DNA of 7,015 nucleotides from Acholeplasmatales bacterium (GTDB taxonomy: Bacteria; Bacillota_I; Bacilli_A; Acholeplasmatales; Anaeroplasmataceae): positions 1-7,015 of the forward strand of contig JAILGR010000049.1 of assembly GCA_024696565.1 (NCBI GenBank), read 5' to 3'. The position numbers and the translations under genes were made by a program. The notes under the pieces were generated by a model. The model was not told the origin of the DNA and searched no databases. It worked only from the letters and a program-made list of their open reading frames with translations. Below, one piece after another: positions 6,062 through 7,015 of the stretch (positions are counted from its first letter, which is position 1; each line of letters begins with the position of its first letter).

Positions 6062-6867
6062 GTGTTTATTGAGGGAGAAACAATAGTCAAATTTTATAAA
6101 GATGGTTTTTTGGCTATGGAGAAGTAGGAGATTTTAAGTATTTTTCATTTTGGCATTTTTTACCAATTGTATTACTTATTATAGCAATTATATTAACCTA
6201 TATCTTTAGGGAGAAAATTAAAACATTTAAATATGAAAAACAAATTAGATATAGTTTAGCATTTTTGATGATGATTGTTGAAATGTCTTATTATTGGCGT
6301 ATTTTATATTGTGGAAGTCAAGGAACAGATTCTAATTTACTTACATATTTTCCAATTCAAGTTTGTACATGGTCTGCCATATTAACAGTATTTTTACTTA
6401 CAACAGAGACAAAATGGATATTTGATTATTGTGTATTTGTTTGTCTAACATTAGGGTTAATTCCTCTTGCAACACCAGCAGTAATAGTTCAAACAGGGCC
6501 ATCTTATTTAAGATATTATCAATTTTTCTTAGAACATATGATTCCTATTTATGCTGTATTTTATATGATGTTTATTAGAGGATTTAAGATTAGACTAAAA
6601 GCAATATGGAAACCAATATTAGTATTGGGGATTGGCTCTTTAATTGCAGTAATTTTAAATACTCAAATACCTGATGCAAATTATTTTTATTTAGGAAATT
6701 CTACTGCAGGAGCATCTTTAGTAAATATAATGCCAGAGAATATATTTTTAAGGTTATTAATATATGGATTGATAGTTATACCATCATTCTTAATTTTGTA
6801 TGGTATATTCTATTTAATAGATTATTTAAAAGATAAAAAGAATAAAAAAGTAGAGGTTGAATCATAG
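6062..6867 (+). CDS. YwaF/TIGR02206-family integral membrane protein with apparent frameshift near its 5' end
   Basis: This is a multi-pass membrane protein of the YwaF/TP0381 (TIGR02206) family, whose function is unknown. The main frame is open from 6100 to 6867, but its first ATG is at 6265, which would give 200 residues and omit the first membrane helix and the conserved FSFWH segment (6139-6153). No ATG, GTG or TTG occurs in that frame between 6100 and 6261. A GTG with a ribosome site at 6062 opens the other frame, which reads 21 codons to TAG at 6125. The frames join sensibly at the six-T run 6106-6111: one extra T, or a -1 slip, gives KFYKDG followed by FFGYGEVGDF and a 268-residue protein. 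That protein has about seven helices and His32 in FSFWH. Possible explanations are a homopolymer sequencing error, a real mutation, or recoding. Family assignment is good; start and integrity are uncertain. Confidence 0.75.
6106..6112 (+). other. Slippery heptamer T TTT TTG at the frame junction
   Basis: In the frame of the GTG start, codons are split as GG-T TTT TTG, which fits the X XXY YYZ pattern used in -1 ribosomal frameshifting. A -1 slip here moves ribosomes into the long membrane-protein frame. It is also a six-T homopolymer, where sequencing errors and indels are frequent. I see no obvious downstream pseudoknot. Confidence 0.5.
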
Positions 6868-6882
6868 CGATTCAACTTTTTT
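6856..6882 (+). terminator. Rho-independent terminator overlapping the end of the membrane-protein gene
   Basis: GTTGAATC (6856-6863) pairs with GATTCAAC (6869-6876) around a 5-base loop, followed by six T. The 5' arm encodes the last residues, and the TAG stop codon (6865-6867) lies in the loop, so the terminator is partly coding. Confidence 0.88.
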
Positions 6883-6919
6883 ACACTTTTTTACATTTTC
6901 TACTTTACACTTTTTTACA
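6880..6919. repeat. Direct repeat, two 16-base copies, in AT-rich spacer
   Basis: TTTACACTTTTTTACA occurs at 6880-6895 and again at 6904-6919. The second copy overlaps the putative promoter and palindrome of the next gene. The low complexity of the unit makes chance or slippage a fair alternative to a regulatory role. Confidence 0.6.
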
Positions 6920-6932
6920 CTTATTGTAAAAT
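6904..6932 (+). promoter_or_regulatory. Possible promoter with palindrome for the right-edge gene
   Basis: TTTACA (6904-6909) and TAAAAT (6927-6932) are 17 bases apart. A perfect inverted repeat, TTTTACA (6913-6919), five bases, TGTAAAA (6925-6931), covers the spacer and most of the -10 box. This is a plausible operator, perhaps for the regulator encoded just downstream; that last link is inference. Confidence 0.45.
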
Positions 6933-6953
6933 ATAGTTAGAAAGGGTGATAAA

Positions 6954-7015
6954 ATGAAGGTTACAGATATTATAACTATTACAGAATTATCTAGGATAAT
7001 GAATAAGTCTAGACC
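6954..7015 (+). CDS. Start of a possible helix-turn-helix protein, cut by window edge
   Basis: The 20 visible codons begin MKVTDIITITELSRIMNKSR and run to the end of the window. ATG is preceded by AAAGGGTGAT (6941-6950), a reasonable ribosome site four to seven bases away. The pattern of ITELSRIMNKSR resembles the first helix and turn of a small DNA-binding helix-turn-helix domain, but too little is visible to name a family. The palindrome-bearing promoter just upstream would fit an autoregulated repressor. Gene reality is likely; function is a guess. Confidence 0.6.
   Translation, partial: MKVTDIITITELSRIMNKSR

Noticed and set aside
6102..6137. ATG at 6102 as start of the membrane protein
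   Set aside because: It is in a third frame and stops after 11 codons without entering the membrane-protein frame.
6265..6267. ATG at 6265 as the true start of the membrane protein
   Set aside because: It would discard the first helix and FSFWH motif, and no ribosome site precedes it. It is kept only as the fallback if the frameshift is a real inactivating change.
1..7015. A defence system or mobile element built around the SNF2 ATPase
   Set aside because: The neighbours are housekeeping and stress genes with their own promoters and terminators. No transposase, integrase, nuclease, methylase, CRISPR array or terminal repeats are seen; only the region left of the window could change this.

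Overview
This is an AT-rich stretch of bacterial chromosome. The features point to a low-GC Bacillota, probably an anaerobe: AGGAGG-type ribosome sites, consensus sigma-A promoters, Rho-independent terminators after almost every gene, tRNAs with encoded CCA, a rubrerythrin, and a long clostridial-type glutamyl-tRNA synthetase. TGA ends the first gene and tryptophan is encoded by TGG, so the code looks standard rather than mycoplasma-like. The family could be Erysipelotrichia or a related gut lineage, but the sequence alone cannot settle this.

From left to right on the + strand: (1) the C-terminal 638 codons of a SWI2/SNF2-family ATPase, open to the left edge of the window; (2) a reverse-type rubrerythrin (rubredoxin domain first, then a ferritin-like diiron domain) behind a perfect TTGACA-17-TATAAT promoter with a palindrome in its spacer; (3) an HtrA/DegP-like trypsin-fold protease with a lipoprotein signal peptide; (4) glutamyl-tRNA synthetase, gltX, whose probable -35 box lies in the loop of the preceding terminator hairpin; (5) two divergent tRNA genes, tRNA-Glu(CTC) on the - strand and tRNA-Arg(CCG) on the + strand, with back-to-back promoters; (6) a multi-pass membrane protein of the YwaF/TIGR02206 family whose 5' end is in another frame, the two frames meeting at a T TTT TTG slippery heptamer; (7) a short AT-rich spacer with direct repeats and a palindrome, then the first 20 codons of a possible helix-turn-helix protein cut by the right edge.

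The genes look individually insulated: hairpin terminators follow SNF2, rubrerythrin, HtrA, gltX, tRNA-Glu and the YwaF-family gene. The exception is tRNA-Arg, which has no clear terminator before the membrane-protein gene and may share its transcript. Functional themes are peroxide/oxygen defence (rubrerythrin), envelope protein quality control (HtrA) and glutamate decoding (GltX beside tRNA-Glu). I see no CRISPR array, insertion sequence, phage gene or defence island. The observation most worth checking is the frameshift at the start of the YwaF-family gene.
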